From CAYREX01 sp964423505 (GTDB taxonomy: Bacteria > Fermentibacterota > Fermentibacteria > Fermentibacterales > JCC-6), in assembly GCA_964423505.1 (NCBI GenBank), contig CAYREX010000015.1, forward strand, positions 1 through 64,000: a DNA stretch of 64,000 bases, written 5' to 3'. Both the position numbers and the translations under genes were made by a program. Positions 50,040-59,251 of this stretch are shown piece by piece (the first letter of the stretch is position 1; the number at the start of each line of letters is the position of its first letter). Under the pieces are notes generated by a model, which was not told where the DNA came from, searched no databases, and saw only the letters and a list, made by a program, of their open reading frames with translations.

Positions 50040-50411
50040 ATGGCCGAGTTCGACTCGCAGATGACCTTCTGCTACACGACCGACCTGGAGGAGGCCAGCC
50101 GCTTCTACGGAGAGCTGCTGGGGCTGCCAATGGTCCTGGACCAGGGCGGGTGCAGGATATTCCGCTCGGCACCCGCGGCCTACATCGGGTTCTGCCGGAA
50201 GGCGGAGGCTCCCGAGCCCGGTGCGGTGATACTCACTCTCGTGACCGAGGACGTCGACGGCTGGTACGACAGGCTCAGGGAAGCGGGCGTCGCGTTCGAG
50301 AAGGAGCCGGCCCTGAACCCGGAGTACAATATCTACCACTGCTTCCTACGCGACCCTGCGGGATACCTGGTGGAGATTCAGCGCTTCGAGGACCCGCGCT
50401 GGGAGGGTTGA
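50040..50411 (+). CDS. VOC-superfamily (glyoxalase-like) protein
   Basis: A 123-residue VOC protein: two beta-alpha-beta-beta-beta modules (MTFCYTTDLEEASRFYGELLGLPMVLDQGGCRIF and GAVILTLVTEDVDGWYDRLREAGVAFEKEP). The C-terminal strand FLRDPAGYLVEIQRFEDP provides the usual Glu metal ligand. The first-position metal ligand is not obvious. Members are metal-dependent isomerases, dioxygenases or resistance proteins. Its stop is 3 bases from the next start. Confidence 0.82.
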   Translation: MAEFDSQMTFCYTTDLEEASRFYGELLGLPMVLDQGGCRIFRSAPAAYIGFCRKAEAPEPGAVILTLVTEDVDGWYDRLREAGVAFEKEPALNPEYNIYHCFLRDPAGYLVEIQRFEDPRWEG

Positions 50412-50414
50412 GGG

Positions 50415-51035
50415 ATGCGAATGCCTGAAAGACCAGTTCCGCTCGCGGCGGCGGTCCTCGCCATGGCCGTCCAGTCCTGCGGCAGCCCCGCGGATCCCGT
50501 AGTCCCGGATCCGTATCCCGTCGCATCGGCGGTCGTGGACAGCCTGGCGTCCGCCTACGTCGGCATGGACCTCGCCTCCTACGTTGCCTGTTTCCGCGAC
50601 GATTTCGAGTTCCACCGCCTGCAGTACGAATGGGACGGTCTCCGCTCCGGAGCATCGACCGACACCACATCCTGGGGGCTGGAGTTGGAGACTGCGCTCC
50701 ACGAGGCGATGTTCGACTCCGTCATCGGCATCGAGCTGACCCTCGAGGGTGACGATGAGACCCCCTGGAGCGGGGACAGCACCGGCGCATCGCTGCTGCT
50801 GACCCGGGAGTTCGACCTGAAGGTCTACACGGGCGATGAGCAGACCACCGGATACCACGCCACCGGGATGGCGCTCTTCATCTGCAGACGGGACTCCGAG
50901 GGCTCCTGGTACGTCTGGCAGTGGTACGACCAGTCCGACACCTGCTTCGGAGGCTCGGTCCTCCCCCGCGGTGGACCCCGGGAACGTGCTACCTGGGGAG
51001 CGATCAAGCTGCTCTGGACTGAAAGCAGGGCCTGA
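50415..51035 (+). CDS. Small exported lipoprotein
   Basis: A 206-residue protein; ATG 50415 (a second ATG follows at 50421) with AGGG upstream. The signal peptide ends in the lipobox VQSC. The mature part shows NTF2/SnoaL-like features: VVDSLASAYVGMDLASYVACFRDDFEFHR, then strands ending ICRRDSEGSWYVWQWYDQSD. This is the same fold type as the lipoprotein at 10974. Function unknown. Confidence 0.6.
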   Translation: MRMPERPVPLAAAVLAMAVQSCGSPADPVVPDPYPVASAVVDSLASAYVGMDLASYVACFRDDFEFHRLQYEWDGLRSGASTDTTSWGLELETALHEAMFDSVIGIELTLEGDDETPWSGDSTGASLLLTREFDLKVYTGDEQTTGYHATGMALFICRRDSEGSWYVWQWYDQSDTCFGGSVLPRGGPRERATWGAIKLLWTESRA

Positions 51036-51160
51036 GCCGCAGGCTGCGATTCGCACTGCAGGGCCCCCCCGTGCACCTTGTCGGATCCGCCCTCCTGGCC
51101 GTAGACTCACTTATCGGCTGGACCGAGCTGGCACTGCAACGGGAAAGAAGGTGGGGATAC

Positions 51161-52486
51161 ATGGCGTCAGGCGGCATTGAGGCGGCGAACGGGGAGCGGC
51201 TGTTCGGCATGCGGGCGGAGAGCGGACGCTGGATGTTCGTGCTCCTCGGCTTCCTCATCAACGTCTGTCTCGGAGCGGTCTACGCCTTCAGCGTCTTCCG
51301 CCGTCCCCTGGAGGAGACTGCCGGCTCGTGCGGATGGGGCATCTCCGCGACCCAGAGCGGAATGCCCTTCATGGTCTTCCTGGCGATGTTCGCCCTGCTC
51401 ATGGCGCTGGCCGGAGGGCTGGTCGGGAGATGGGGGCCGAAGAGGACGGCCCTGCTCGGAGGCAGCCTCGTGGGGCTGGGCTGGATCCTCTCCGGGTTCG
51501 CGCCGAATATAACCTGGCTAACCATCTTCTACGGCGTGATAGCTGGCGGCGGAGTAGGGATAATCTACGGCTGCCCGATAGCGGTCGCCGCCAAGTGGTT
51601 CCCCGACCGCAAGGGTCTGGCCGTGGGACTGACCGTGATGGGCTTCGGTCTGTCGGCGCTGCTCATGGTCCCAATAATGACGGCGATGATAGGCAACGAG
51701 TCCATAGGCGCTCTCGGCGCCTTCAGGTATCTCGGCATCGCCTTCCTCGCCATCCTCGTCCTGCTCTCCCTACCGCTGCGGAGCCCGAGAGAGGGATGGA
51801 GACCGGCCGGATGGACACCCCAGTCCACCGGCAGTGGCGGCTCCGGGAGGGTGGAGCTGGACCGCAGACGGATGCTGAGGACCGGCTCCTTCTACGCTCT
51901 GTGGAGCACCTACACCATAGGCTGCCTGGCCGGCCTGATGGCCATCGGGATAGCCAAGCCCTTCGGTACGGAGATAATGACCGCCGCCGGGTACGGCGAG
52001 GTCCGGATGGAGAGCCTCCTGACCACAATGGTGGCGCTGTTCGCCATCTTCAACGGAGTCGGCAGGCCGCTGTTCGGCTGGCTGACCGACCTGCTGAGAC
52101 CCCGGAAGGCCGCTGCCCTGTCGTTCCTGCTGATACTCGCGGCATCGGCTCTGCTCTACCTCTGGGGCGGCGAGAGCCCGGCGCTCTACTTCGTTGCCTT
52201 CTCGGTGCTCTACCTGAACCTGGGGGGCTGGCTGGCGATCGCCCCGACGGCGACCGCCACTTTCTTCGGCACCAGGCACTACGGACAGAACTACGGTCTC
52301 GTCTTCACCTCCTACGGGGTGGGTGCGATAGCCGGCATGCTCCTCTCCGGCAGGATATGCGACCTGACCGGCGCCTATCTCCCGGTCTTCCTCCCTGTCA
52401 TCGGCCTCGCCGCCCTCGGCCTCCTCATCGCCCTGCTCTTCCTGAAACCCCCTGCCGGGGTGCCGGGGTCGGGCCAAGATAGCTAA
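51161..52486 (+). CDS. OFA-type major facilitator transporter
   Basis: A 441-residue MFS protein with twelve predicted helices. The N-terminal FVLLGFLINVCLGAVYAFSVFRRPLEE and GVIAGGGVGIIYGCPIAVAAKWFPDRKGLAVGLTVMGFG match the OFA (oxalate/formate antiporter) family. The loop GRWGPKRTALLGG is the MFS motif A. Substrates are typically small carboxylates; the exact one is unknown. ATG 51161 is preceded by GGTGGGGATAC. The last six residues (GSGQDS) and the stop codon are encoded by the left arm of the inverted-repeat element at 52464-52559, so the native C-terminus was changed by that insertion. Confidence 0.85.
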   Translation: MASGGIEAANGERLFGMRAESGRWMFVLLGFLINVCLGAVYAFSVFRRPLEETAGSCGWGISATQSGMPFMVFLAMFALLMALAGGLVGRWGPKRTALLGGSLVGLGWILSGFAPNITWLTIFYGVIAGGGVGIIYGCPIAVAAKWFPDRKGLAVGLTVMGFGLSALLMVPIMTAMIGNESIGALGAFRYLGIAFLAILVLLSLPLRSPREGWRPAGWTPQSTGSGGSGRVELDRRRMLRTGSFYALWSTYTIGCLAGLMAIGIAKPFGTEIMTAAGYGEVRMESLLTTMVALFAIFNGVGRPLFGWLTDLLRPRKAAALSFLLILAASALLYLWGGESPALYFVAFSVLYLNLGGWLAIAPTATATFFGTRHYGQNYGLVFTSYGVGAIAGMLLSGRICDLTGAYLPVFLPVIGLAALGLLIALLFLKPPAGVPGSGQDS

Positions 52487-52559
52487 GATTGCATTCGAAA
52501 AACTGCTATTCTGTTTTGGATAATTGGACAGCTTTCTTAGCTATCTTGGCCCGACCCCG
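52464..52559. repeat. 96-bp inverted-repeat element (REP/MITE-like)
   Basis: Perfect 24-base arms (52464-52487 and 52536-52559; CGGGGTCGGGCCAAGATAGC and onward) flank a 48-base AT-rich interior. Such GGGTCGGGCC-type ends are typical of palindromic elements mobilised by REP-associated (Y1) transposases in environmental bacteria. No transposase is nearby. It overlaps the end of the MFS gene and supplies its stop codon. Confidence 0.75.
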
Positions 52560-52589
52560 AACCCCGAACGCATCGGGAGATGATACTGG

Positions 52590-53114
52590 ATGACTGGTAA
52601 CTGGGAGCCGGTGAAGGGCCACTGGTGGATATGGTTGCTTCCCTCGGTGGCCTTCGTTGCAGCCGGGGTGTTCATCATCATCATGGCCTTCAACATCCCC
52701 GAGGCGGTCAGATCGGGCTTTCTGGGGATGCCCAGGAGGACGGAGCTCCTGGTGCTGGGAATATTCTTCATCGTCGGACCGCAGCTCTATGCCCTCGGCC
52801 TAGCCAACCGGATGCGCAGGGGCGTCTCCGAGACTGGTAGGATAAAGGAAACGGGCATCCAGGGTAGAGCTCTGGTCGTATCGGCCCTGGAGACGGGGAC
52901 CTACATAAACAACAGCCCACAGCTGGACCTGGTTCTGGACGTTGAGATACCCGGGATGGAAGGGCGGAGGGTGGAGCTGAAGAGCTGTGTGAGCGTCCTC
53001 CGTCTCCGGAACGTGCAGCCCGGATCATGGATACTGGCGTGGGCCGACGCTGAGGAGCCGGACAGGCTTGCCTTCGAGTTCCGTCCCCCTGAGCAGAGTA
53101 CCGGTCAGAGTTGA
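52590..53114 (+). CDS. Two-helix membrane protein, paralogue of 6501-7019
   Basis: A 174-residue protein with WEPVKGHWWIWLLPSVAFVAAG (helix 1), RTELLVLGIFFIVGPQLYALGLA (helix 2) and a soluble part (GRALVVSALETGTYINNSPQLDLVLDVEIPG, NVQPGSWILAWADAEEPDRLAFEF). It aligns along its whole length with the protein at 6501-7019, including the WWIW start and the TG(K/T)xIN motif. It resembles DUF3592-type proteins; the function is unknown. It starts 31 bases after the inverted-repeat element. Confidence 0.6.
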   Translation: MTGNWEPVKGHWWIWLLPSVAFVAAGVFIIIMAFNIPEAVRSGFLGMPRRTELLVLGIFFIVGPQLYALGLANRMRRGVSETGRIKETGIQGRALVVSALETGTYINNSPQLDLVLDVEIPGMEGRRVELKSCVSVLRLRNVQPGSWILAWADAEEPDRLAFEFRPPEQSTGQS

Positions 53115-53278
53115 CCGGAGATAATCGCACAGCGACGGAGCACCCGGCCCCGGAACCCCCTGTAAGCGCCCTCCGGCTTCGCGGGCGTATCCGGGAGAAT
53201 CCCTCTGTTGTGCTCCCGAGGCTGTCCGAGAGGGGGCGGTGTACCGTACGCAGGCGATGATGGTCGCACGGTGCCGGC

Positions 53279-54028
53279 TCAGTCCCAGCGGAATGTCCGT
53301 GCCGCCACGACGCCCCCGGCCAGGGCGAAGGCGAGGAGCACTGCAGGCTCGACGAGGTCGTCCCCGAGGCTGCCTCCCAGCCAGAGCTCCTGCATCAACC
53401 TTATCCCGTGGGTGAGGGGGAAGACCTCGGACACTCCCAGCAGGAAGTCCGGCAGCATCTGCCGAGGGAGGGCGGCTCCGGAGAGGAAAAGCATCGGGAA
53501 GTAGAGGACGTTCGCGATGACCGTCCCGGTCCTGGCGTTCGGCGCCAGGCTCGCCGGGACGAACCCCAGCCCGGCGATTGCTGCGCAGGTCAGGAGGAAG
53601 GCGACGAACAGCTCGAGCGGGTTGCCCCAGAGATGCAGGTCGAAGACAAGGACTCCCGCGAGCAGCAGCAGCACAACTCCCAGGGACGTGACGATGAGCA
53701 TGGTCGCCATCTGGCCTGCCAGGAAGGCTACCGGCCGGACGGGGGTCGCCCTGAACCGGCGGAGGATGCCCTTCTCCCGGTAGACCGCGACGCTGATGAC
53801 CAGGTTCATGATCCCGGCGGTGAGCAGGACTATCCCTATGAACGCCGGGGTCGCGAAGTCGATGTACCCGAAGTGCTGGTCCGGGAAGGGCTCGTTGCCC
53901 CAGATGCTCCCGAAGAGCAGCATGAGCAGGAGGGGGAAGACCAGCGTGAAGAAGAAGGCGCTCGGTTCCCGCAGGTAGAGCCGGAGCTCCATACGGGCGA
54001 TGCGGACCGCCGCGCGGAGGCTATCCAT
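53279..54028 (-). CDS. ABC-2-type exporter permease
   Basis: A 249-residue membrane protein with six helices of the ABC-2 fold. After a start helix (ARMELRLYLREPSAFFFTLVFPLLLMLLFGSIWG), it has the ABC-2 marks FATPAFIGIVLLTAGIMNLVISVAVYREKGILRRFRATPVRP and FLSGAALPRQMLPDFLLGVSEVFPLTHGIRLMQELW. It exports drugs, lipids or glycans; the cargo is unknown. ATG 54028 overlaps the end of the ATPase gene by 8 bases. Confidence 0.88.
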   Translation of the reverse strand: MDSLRAAVRIARMELRLYLREPSAFFFTLVFPLLLMLLFGSIWGNEPFPDQHFGYIDFATPAFIGIVLLTAGIMNLVISVAVYREKGILRRFRATPVRPVAFLAGQMATMLIVTSLGVVLLLLAGVLVFDLHLWGNPLELFVAFLLTCAAIAGLGFVPASLAPNARTGTVIANVLYFPMLFLSGAALPRQMLPDFLLGVSEVFPLTHGIRLMQELWLGGSLGDDLVEPAVLLAFALAGGVVAARTFRWD

Positions 54029-54938
54029 CGTAGGACTCCCCGGTGACACGGAGGAAGACATCCTCCAGGTCCGGCTGCTCCGTGTGAAGGTCACCCATCC
54101 CAACCCCCAGCCCGTCCAGCGCCTGTATCACGGGCACCACGCACCCGGCGTCCTCCAGGTCCATCACGCACTCGTCGAATCGCATCTCCGCCGACAGGAC
54201 TCCCGGAAGACCCGCCGCGACGGAGGTGTCGAAGCCCCGCCCGCAGCCCAGCCGGAGCCGAAGGCCCGGGCAGTGTTCGCGGATGAGCTCCTCGGGGGTG
54301 TCCAGGGCCACAACCCGTCCCCTGTGTATCACCGCTACCCGGTCGCAGAGCCGCTCCGCCTCGTCCATGTAATGGGTTGAGAGGAGCACGGTCTGTCCCT
54401 GATCCCGGGCCGTATCGACCAGGGTCCAGAGGGCCCTCCTGCCCAGGGGGTCGAGACCGCTGGTCAGCTCGTCCAGTATGACCAGCTCCGGGTCGTTCAC
54501 CAGGGCCAGCGCCACGAAGAGCCTCCGCTTCTGTCCCCCGGAGAGAGCACCGTAGTAGCTTTCCCGCTTCTCCGACATGCCCACCCGGTCCAGGAGCGCC
54601 GGATCCGGGGGAGCGCATCCGAACAACCCGGAGAAGAGCTCCAGCGCCTCTCCGACCCGAAGCCTCTCCGGAAGCTCGCTCTCCTGCTGCTGGAGCCCTA
54701 TCCTGCGGCGCAGCTCGCCGGACGAGCGCACTGGATCCAGACCCAGTACCGATATCTCGCCGTCATCGGGGCACCTCATCCCCGCGATGCAGTCGAGAGT
54801 CGTGGTCTTCCCGGCACCGTTGGGCCCCACGATGCCGAAGACCTCCCCGCGACGGACGGAGAGGTGGAGACCGTCCACGGCCACCGTGCCGCCGTACGTC
54901 TTCCGAAGGCCGCGCACCTTCACGACATCGCCGGACAT
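54021..54938 (-). CDS. ABC transporter ATP-binding protein
   Basis: A 305-residue ATPase. Walker A GPNGAGKTT, Q-loop GLQQQESEL, signature LSGGQKRRLFVA, Walker B LVILDELTSGLD and H-loop LLSTHYMDEAERL are all intact. A ~75-residue C-terminal domain follows. The layout matches DrrA/CcmA-type exporters. It forms a two-gene exporter with the permease downstream. Confidence 0.93.
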   Translation of the reverse strand: MSGDVVKVRGLRKTYGGTVAVDGLHLSVRRGEVFGIVGPNGAGKTTTLDCIAGMRCPDDGEISVLGLDPVRSSGELRRRIGLQQQESELPERLRVGEALELFSGLFGCAPPDPALLDRVGMSEKRESYYGALSGGQKRRLFVALALVNDPELVILDELTSGLDPLGRRALWTLVDTARDQGQTVLLSTHYMDEAERLCDRVAVIHRGRVVALDTPEELIREHCPGLRLRLGCGRGFDTSVAAGLPGVLSAEMRFDECVMDLEDAGCVVPVIQALDGLGVGMGDLHTEQPDLEDVFLRVTGESYDG

Positions 54939-55096
54939 GCGCTTCCCTTCAGCCCCTGTCCGGGCCTCCGGCCGGCTCTCTCCGGAGTGCCCCCCGTCGA
55001 TGCGGCATCCATCCCACGGCGCGAAACCCCTGATCCAACGGGTTTGCTGTCGACGGATGCCTGCATGAGGTTAGCCTGCCCCGGAGAGGGACAGGC

Positions 55097-57097
55097 TCAA
55101 TCCACTGTCAGTACCCGACCGAGGGCCTCCGCGAGCTCCTCGAGGCTGTACGGCTTGGCAACCATGCCCCTGAAGCCGTACTCCCCGTAGTCGGCCATCA
55201 CTGGGTCGTTGGTGAAGCCGCTGCAGACCAGGACCCTCGCATCCGGGTCGATATCCAGCAGCCTGCCGATGGTCTCCCTGCCTCCCATGCCCCCGGAGAT
55301 GGTCAGGTCCATTATGACGGCGTCGAACGGGCACTCCCGGCTCATAGCCATGCGGTAGGCCTCCAGGGCTTCCCCCCCCTCCCGGGCGTACTCGACGGAG
55401 CAGCCCAGTAGCTGCAGCATCATGCCGGCGACCTCCCGGACGGTCTCGTCGTCGTCCATTACCAGGATCCTGCCGCTCAGCCTCTCACGGTCGGTGACCT
55501 GCGTCTGCTCCTCCCGTTTCGGCGCCTTGTCCGTTGCAGGGAGGTAGATGCTGAAGACGGTCCCCTCCCCCGGCTCCGAGGAGACGGTGATGGTCCCGCC
55601 GTGCTGGCTGACTATCGAGTAGGCGCTTGCCAGTCCGAGCCCGCTCCCCTCGCTCCGCGTGCTGAAGTAGGGGTCGAAGACGTGGGGCAGTACGTCGGAG
55701 GGTATGCCCGGGCCGTCGTCCCGGACCGTGATCCGCACGTACCTGTCGCCCTCGCGGGAGCCGTCCGGACCCTGGCCGGGGGGGAGGTTCTCCGCCTCTA
55801 TGGATATCCTCCCGCTGTCCTTCATCGCCTGGACAGCGTTTATGACCAGGTTGCTCACCACCTGCCCCATCTGGACCCTGTCCACCTCGGCCGGCAGGAG
55901 GTCCTCCGGTATCCGGTAGCTGCATGTGACGCTGGATCCGTGCAGGGCGAACTCGGCGGACTCCCTCAGTATGTCCTCGAGGAAGGATGGCTGACGGACC
56001 GGGTGTCCGCCCTTCGAGAAGGTGAGGAGCAGCTGGGCCAGCTCCTTCGCCCGCAGAGTCGCCTTCTCGGCATCGGAGAGCCTTGTGGCGAGGTCGGTAC
56101 CCTCCTCGGCATCCCTTCGCGCGAGGGTGATGTTGCCGAGCATCGCCGTGAGGTAGTTGTTGAAGTCGTGCGCGATGCCGCCGGCCAGAAGGCCGAGGGA
56201 CTCCATCTGCTTGGCCTTCAGGAGCTCCTGCTCCATCATCATCGACTCGGTGATGTCGCGGAACACCACGACTATGCCGAGCGGCTCCTTGTCGATCCCC
56301 TGGACGATCGCCCCACTGTCCGAGATGAGGTGCTCCTCGCCGCTTCGGGAGACGAGGACGGACTGGTCCGTGAGGCCCACCATGCACCCCGCCTTGACTA
56401 TCGACCGGGCGATGCCCGTGCACGGGATCCTCTCGCTGCCGCAGCGGATCCTGAAGACCTCCTCCAGCGGGCGCCCCACCGCCTCGGCCTGCTCCCAGCC
56501 GGTCAGCTGCTCGGCGATGCGGTTCATCATCACCACCCGGCCGTCCATGTCCGCGGTGAGGATGCCGTCGGTGCGCATGGCGGTCTCATCCGGCGGACCG
56601 TGCTCTCCGATGAGCGCCTTCTTGGCCAGCAGGAGCTGCCGCAGGTTCTTCTTGCTCTCCCTGCGCTCCCGTCTCTTGGAGACCCCCCTCAGGACTATCT
56701 CCTGCACCGACTCGCAGCTGAAGGGCTTCTGCAGGTAGTCGAAGGCGCCGAGACGAAGGGCGTTGCCGGCGGTGTCGACCGAGGCGTAGGCCGTGACCAT
56801 CGCCACCTCTATGTCGGGGTTCCTGTTCTTGATCTCCCTGAGGACCGAGATGCCGTCTGTGTCCGGCATCCGGATGTCGAGCAGCACGACGTCTATCTCG
56901 TCGCCCTGCGAATCGACGAGTTTCAGCGCCTCACCGCCCCTGGCCGCGGAGAGCACGTTGTACTGGTTCTTGAGTATCATCTTGATGGACTGCCTTGGTC
57001 CCTGCTTGTCGTCCACGACGAGCACGGTCGCCCTCTTGTCCAGGTCCTCTCCACGGAAGCCTCGGGGTACACCGGCGCAACTCAGTACGGCGCTCAT
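55097..57097 (-). CDS. Hybrid sensor protein: REC-PAS-histidine kinase-REC
   Basis: A 666-residue cytoplasmic protein. REC1 (residues ~20-135): VLVVDDKQG, phospho-Asp in VVLLDIRMPDTDG, Lys in LQKPF. PAS domain: DGILTADMDGRVVMMNRIAEQLTG. Kinase core: H-box GGIAHDFNNYLTAMLGNI (His about residue 310), N-box LVINAVQAMKDSG, G-boxes DDGPGIP and GSGLGLASAYSI. REC2 at the C-terminus: ILVMDDDETVREVAG and DAVIMDLTISGGMGG. It has no DNA-binding output. A phosphorelay with the two upstream kinases is plausible. It is separated from them by 170 bases. Confidence 0.9.
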   Translation of the reverse strand: MSAVLSCAGVPRGFRGEDLDKRATVLVVDDKQGPRQSIKMILKNQYNVLSAARGGEALKLVDSQGDEIDVVLLDIRMPDTDGISVLREIKNRNPDIEVAMVTAYASVDTAGNALRLGAFDYLQKPFSCESVQEIVLRGVSKRRERRESKKNLRQLLLAKKALIGEHGPPDETAMRTDGILTADMDGRVVMMNRIAEQLTGWEQAEAVGRPLEEVFRIRCGSERIPCTGIARSIVKAGCMVGLTDQSVLVSRSGEEHLISDSGAIVQGIDKEPLGIVVVFRDITESMMMEQELLKAKQMESLGLLAGGIAHDFNNYLTAMLGNITLARRDAEEGTDLATRLSDAEKATLRAKELAQLLLTFSKGGHPVRQPSFLEDILRESAEFALHGSSVTCSYRIPEDLLPAEVDRVQMGQVVSNLVINAVQAMKDSGRISIEAENLPPGQGPDGSREGDRYVRITVRDDGPGIPSDVLPHVFDPYFSTRSEGSGLGLASAYSIVSQHGGTITVSSEPGEGTVFSIYLPATDKAPKREEQTQVTDRERLSGRILVMDDDETVREVAGMMLQLLGCSVEYAREGGEALEAYRMAMSRECPFDAVIMDLTISGGMGGRETIGRLLDIDPDARVLVCSGFTNDPVMADYGEYGFRGMVAKPYSLEELAEALGRVLTVD

Positions 57098-57267
57098 CTC
57101 ATCCTCGCTCTTTCAAGTCGTCCCCCCATGCAGGGCCGGTCGAGTCGGCACCGGATACTGCAGCCTCCGGATACAGGAACGATGCAGGTATAGGAGGTTT
57201 TCTCCCTCTCGGCAAGCATGGACGGTCCGCAGGCTCCGGAGGAGGCGTGCTCCATCCCCCGTCCGCG

Positions 57268-59247
57268 TCAGCCCTCCGGGTCAGTTCCGGCAGGCAGGGT
57301 CAGGACGATGGAAGTCCGTCCGTCCACGCAAGCGGTCGACATCTCCCCTCCGTGGTTCTCCACCGTCCGCTGGGCTACCGCCAGCCCGATGTCGGCTCCC
57401 CTGCCCTCGCCCTGGTAGAAGAGCCGGACGATGAAGTCCGAGCCGCTGTCCGGCAGGGGCTTGCCCGGGTCCTCGAACGTGACCCGGAACCTCCCCTCCT
57501 CAATCACCGATTCCGTTCCGACCCTGACGACGCCCCCCGGCGGCGTAGCCTCGATGGCGTTCCGGAGGATGCAGTCGAAGGCCCTCCGCAGCTCCCTCCC
57601 GTCCGCGTCTATCTCCATCTCGGCACCGAGATGCTCCTCCAGCGTTACCTCGGCATCCTCGGCGATGCCGCGGACGTTCTCCAGGCTGCTTCGCAGGATC
57701 GCCGGGAGGTCGTGCCTACGCAGGGAGTAGTCGGCGGTCCTGGACAGCACGATGAGCTTGCCAAGCAGGTCCTCGAGCCGGCTGACATCCGTGCGGACCG
57801 TCCGGTAGAAGCTGGTGGCGAACTCCTCCTCGTCCTTCTTCGCGGGGAAGAGGTTGATGAAGGTGTTGACCGATACCAGCGGGTTCCGGAGCTCATGGGC
57901 GATGGTCGTGATCACGCGGCTTAGCAGCTCAAGTATCTGCTGCTGCTCCCTCTCCCGCTGGATGTCCCTGTCTACGCTGATGTCATCCAGGATGAGCACG
58001 GCCCCGTGAGAGCCGTCCCCTTCGTCCCGCAGTCGGAACGTGCTCACCTCCACCCTGCATCTCCTCGGACCGGCGACGCGGACCTCGTGCCGCTCGAGGT
58101 TACCGCTGCCCTCGAGGCTCTGGTGGACCAGGTCCCCCAGGGGCGATGGCAGGACGCGGAGGTCGCTTCCGAGGACTGAGTCCCTCGACAGACCGAGGAT
58201 GTCCGCCGCCCGCTGGTTGAAGATGGTCACGGTGTCCCGGGCATCGATGGTGACGACGCCGCTGTTCATCCTCTGCAGGATGTCCTCGATGTAGCTCTTC
58301 TGGTGCCTCAGCTCCCTGAATATCTGTATGTTCTCCAGCGCGATGGCCACGTTGCTCGCCAGCACGTAGAGCATTTCCAGCTCTTCGTTCTCGTAGGTGC
58401 CTCCCACCGCCTTCTCGCCCAGGTTCACAGCTCCGAGCAGCCGGCCCTGGCCGATGATCGGGATGCTCACCACGGCCTGGAGCATGTCCATCTCCCGCAC
58501 CGCCTCGTGCATGGATGGATCCGAGAAGAGGTTGACCTCCTTCCGTCGCAGTATCCTGCCCTGGTCGCGCAGCCAGCGGAGGAGCCCCCTCTCCGCCGAG
58601 AGGGATATGCTGTCGGCCATGTCGGGCTTCAGCCTTCGGCTGCTGTGAATCCGATAACCCTTCTCGGGCGTGCCGAACACGAGCGAGATCCTGGTGACGG
58701 AGCTGAGCTCGCCTATCGACTCGTGGATGAACTCGGCCAGGCTGTTGATGTCGAATCCCGCCCCCGGTCCCTTGGCGAAGCCCTTCAGGGCCCTGCCGAG
58801 CATGAAGCCGACCTCCGGTGGGGGCGCCGGCTTCGTCTCCCTCCGCTCATCGTCGGAGCGCAGCATCCTCTTGAAGTAGTCCAGCTCGCCGAGCAGCCTC
58901 CCCCGCTCCATGGCGTGCCTGAGGACGTGTCTCAGGACGGGGACCTCCAGAGGGGTGTACAGGATGTCGTACACGGGTCCTACAGGCGCCTCCTCCTCGC
59001 GGTAGGGTCCGGGGAGCAGCACGACGATGGAGCAGAGGGGCAGCTCTCGGCGGACCTCCTCCATGAGGACCAGCCTGCGCTTCATGCCGGAGGTCAGGTC
59101 GACGACGGTGAGCTGCGGGTTCAGCGAGAGGCTCTCGGACAGGTCCCTGGAGGAGTCGAGGACCACCAGGGAGCAGTCTCGGGGGAGCGCGCGGCGGAGC
59201 GTCTTCCTCTGCTCCCTGGCGTCCGTCACGAGGAATACGGTATCCAT
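57268..59247 (-). CDS. GAF/PAS sensor histidine kinase with REC-like N-terminus
   Basis: A 659-residue cytoplasmic kinase. Residues 1-115 resemble a degenerate receiver (VFLVTDAREQRKTLRRALP, LTVVDLTSG) with no clear phospho-Asp site. A GAF domain (ISLVFGTPEKGYRIHSS ... VVSIPIIGQGRLLGAVNLGEKAVGG) follows, then a PAS domain (MNSGVVTIDARDTVTIFNQRAADILG), HisKA (ITTIAHELRNPLVSVNTFINLF, His about residue 450) and HATPase (NAIEATPPGG, ADIGLAVAQRTVENHGG). The G1 box appears as FEDPGKPL, missing the usual DxGxG, so ATP binding may be weak. It starts 4 bases after the previous kinase stop. Confidence 0.85.
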   Translation of the reverse strand: MDTVFLVTDAREQRKTLRRALPRDCSLVVLDSSRDLSESLSLNPQLTVVDLTSGMKRRLVLMEEVRRELPLCSIVVLLPGPYREEEAPVGPVYDILYTPLEVPVLRHVLRHAMERGRLLGELDYFKRMLRSDDERRETKPAPPPEVGFMLGRALKGFAKGPGAGFDINSLAEFIHESIGELSSVTRISLVFGTPEKGYRIHSSRRLKPDMADSISLSAERGLLRWLRDQGRILRRKEVNLFSDPSMHEAVREMDMLQAVVSIPIIGQGRLLGAVNLGEKAVGGTYENEELEMLYVLASNVAIALENIQIFRELRHQKSYIEDILQRMNSGVVTIDARDTVTIFNQRAADILGLSRDSVLGSDLRVLPSPLGDLVHQSLEGSGNLERHEVRVAGPRRCRVEVSTFRLRDEGDGSHGAVLILDDISVDRDIQREREQQQILELLSRVITTIAHELRNPLVSVNTFINLFPAKKDEEEFATSFYRTVRTDVSRLEDLLGKLIVLSRTADYSLRRHDLPAILRSSLENVRGIAEDAEVTLEEHLGAEMEIDADGRELRRAFDCILRNAIEATPPGGVVRVGTESVIEEGRFRVTFEDPGKPLPDSGSDFIVRLFYQGEGRGADIGLAVAQRTVENHGGEMSTACVDGRTSIVLTLPAGTDPEG

Positions 59248-59251
59248 CCGC

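Noticed and set aside
55601..57193. Plus-strand ORF of 530 codons
   Set aside because: Shadow of the hybrid kinase gene, which shows all catalytic motifs on the minus strand.
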